Shown here: positions 62,445-64,000 of the stretch, piece after piece | How the letters are laid out: each line of letters opens with the position of its first letter | Position numbering within the stretch: position 1 is the stretch's first letter | Origin: Pararge aegeria | Taxonomy: Eukaryota > Arthropoda > Insecta > Lepidoptera > Nymphalidae | Assembly (NCBI RefSeq): GCF_905163445.1 | Contig: NC_053193.1 | Location: forward strand, 6,510,001 to 6,574,000 | DNA length: 64,000 nucleotides | Direction of reading: 5' to 3' | Made by a program: the position numbers and the translations under genes | Notes under the pieces: generated by a model | Database searches by the model: none | Told to the model about the DNA's origin: nothing | What the model saw: only the letters and a program-made list of their open reading frames with translations

Positions 62445-63720
62445 GGTAAGTAGTTATTTATCACAGACTCTAGAGTAGATTGTACAAAAATATGAGGTTA
62501 TCTATCAAGAATACATTCTTAGTCTAAGTTTAACACAGATTTCTTTTGTTGTTTTTTTTTTTACTGGCTTGGCAGATGTAACACAGATTAAGAGATTTGG
62601 TCAATTATCGAAAATGGATACGAGAACAAACTAGTGTTTGTATCATCTTTACTACTTTGTATAACATGTAAAAGTAGTGATTATATTCTCTTTGACCTAG
62701 GTGTCATCTTTATTTGACGCGAGAACTGATTGGTGAAACTGGAGATTCAATATGAATTGCGCTCCCAAAAATTTGGGACCAAATATTTTTAGATAATTTT
62801 TTTAATAGCCCTGCCGCGGCCTTTTTTACCTGCGTCAACTACGGAATTAAGCGAACTCCATAGTCTATAACCTTCCTTAATAAAAGGGCTAAAAAAAATT
62901 CGTGTGTACTGGTGGTTCCAAATATACAAACATCGCGATGAAAATATATTTCCAATTCCTGCTCTTGGAGCTTCAATCACCCACAATTTGAAATCTCTAG
63001 TCTGTTACGTGACTGGAGGTTTCAAGTCGTCACATTACCAATCACAACAATTATCGTCCGGGGAACCTTCTCTAGCTGTACTCCAGAGATTTGTGGCTTA
63101 ATAACAGCACTAAATATTAGTCGATATCGCTGGGTAAGTAATGTTTACCTAAGTCGGTATGTGGATAGGTTTAAAAGACCCGACTTAGAAGTTTCTGTTT
63201 GAAAGATAACTTGGCATCCGTCAGTTTGCTATCACTAATAAAGAATAGTATTAATCATTGAAGAATGAGTAGAAATTGAAGAAAAGATGTAACATTTTGT
63301 TTTCAGTTCTAGCGGTGATATATATTCAGTATAGATTTCTGTTTTATATCTCCATATTATTATCAGATAATAATATGGAGATATAAAATCTCCATATTAT
63401 ATCACGAAATTTACGCGACACTTAACTAAAAATATCTAATATATCTATTCTGGTAATTGGTGGTCTAAATGTTTTGACCACGTCACTCTGCAATCATTCT
63501 GGTTATACCGGCTACTCTGGAACGAACTAGAGCTAAGTAGAAGATAAACTTGTTTTCAGCTTTTTCTTTATCATGAAATGATTATAAACTTGTCTTGTTT
63601 TCTTTTAGCACTTTCTGCCCGCACACAATCAATAATAATGACAATATTTTCAGTAATACGTCCGCCCCACAGGCATAGGGGTTGTTAATGGTAAAGGTAT
63701 AATATAACATTGTTATAATA
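62445..63720. other. Upstream region of the KCTD gene
   Basis: This should hold the promoter of the minus-strand KCTD gene. A retroposon scrap ('tagtctataaccttccttaa') lies at 62,860-62,892. A 65-codon plus-strand ORF (62,904-63,101) has no domain. A 47-bp palindrome is at 63,342-63,388. No clear core-promoter motif is seen. Confidence 0.4.
63342..63388. repeat. 47-bp near-perfect palindrome
   Basis: The 23-base arms (63,342-63,364 and 63,366-63,388, 'ttttatatctccatattat..') are exact inverses around a single central A. A further direct partial copy 'atctccatattat' follows at once (63,388-63,400). Confidence 0.85.
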
Positions 63721-64000
63721 TGAATGAATGATTGAATGAATACACTTTTATTGTACACCACAGAGAAAATTTACAGAGATACAAATACAACAGCACAATA
63801 AGGTAGAACGTACAATTTGGCGGCCTTATCGCTAAATAGCGATCTCTTCCAGGCAACCAAAGGCATACAAGAAAATGTTATAAGAAATAAGTAGGTGGTA
63901 CAACAAACAGAATTAAATATTAGGATTTAAAACTATATTAACATTAAAAAACATAAAACATAGTATATACTAAACATAACATATTAAAGATATGTACAAA
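63721..64000 (-). mobile_element. LINE 3' end, running off the window
   Basis: On the minus strand it has 'ggttgcctggaagagatcgc', 'tatttagcgataaggccgcc' and 'gtggtgtacaataaaagtgt', and ends in (ATTC)n at 63,721-63,745. It is the same family as 1-120 and 31.2-31.5 kb. The 5' part lies beyond the window. Confidence 0.8.

Noticed and set aside
62904..63101. 65-codon ORF upstream of the KCTD gene (+)
   Set aside because: It lies beside a retroposon scrap and has no domain or splice link. The GGTAAGT at about 63,135 is probably chance.

Overview
The window is insect nuclear DNA, almost certainly from a butterfly or moth. It is AT-rich, genes have GT-AG introns, and the repeats are those typical of Lepidoptera: tRNA-headed SINEs, a LINE 3' end with the 'GGTTGCCTGG..GATCGCTA..TAGCGATAAGGCCGCC' signature, a hAT MITE with 'CAGTGGCGTGCA' ends, and elements ending in '..CGGGNAACAGCTAGT'. 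I cannot name the species. Nothing bacterial, viral or CRISPR-like is present.

Region 1-41.5 kb has no coding exon that I can support. It is a repeat-rich gene desert with SINEs of four families, LINE tails, MITEs and a large fold-back element. Two places in it look like non-coding parts of the gene that follows: a 65-base GC-rich exon-like block with good splice sites at 29,971-30,035, and a CpG-rich promoter-like stretch at about 37.28-38.10 kb.

Region 41.57-44.19 kb (+) holds a three-exon gene for a 518-residue secreted protein of unknown function. Its first coding exon opens with a splice acceptor, so its promoter lies upstream.

Region 49.1-62.4 kb is a compact cluster of three conserved genes. 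GID4 (substrate receptor of the CTLH/GID ubiquitin ligase, minus strand, four exons) is head to head with a protein kinase N gene (Pkn, plus strand, two coding exons, 1,026 residues). Pkn in turn is tail to tail with a KCTD5/insomniac gene (Cullin-3 adaptor, minus strand, two exons). All exon joins were checked for reading frame and splice dinucleotides. Two ubiquitin-ligase specificity factors therefore flank a Rho-effector kinase; this may be chance.

I did not find a clear new multi-gene system. The items most worth a second look are an approximately 855-bp fold-back element with a 27-bp target duplication (19.2-20.1 kb), a 29-bp-stem hairpin with a TTAG-repeat loop in the Pkn intron (54.94-55.02 kb), a 47-bp near-perfect palindrome upstream of the KCTD gene (63.34 kb), the replacement of the usual acidic residue by Thr in the Pkn hydrophobic motif, the near absence of introns in Pkn, and the orphan secreted protein.
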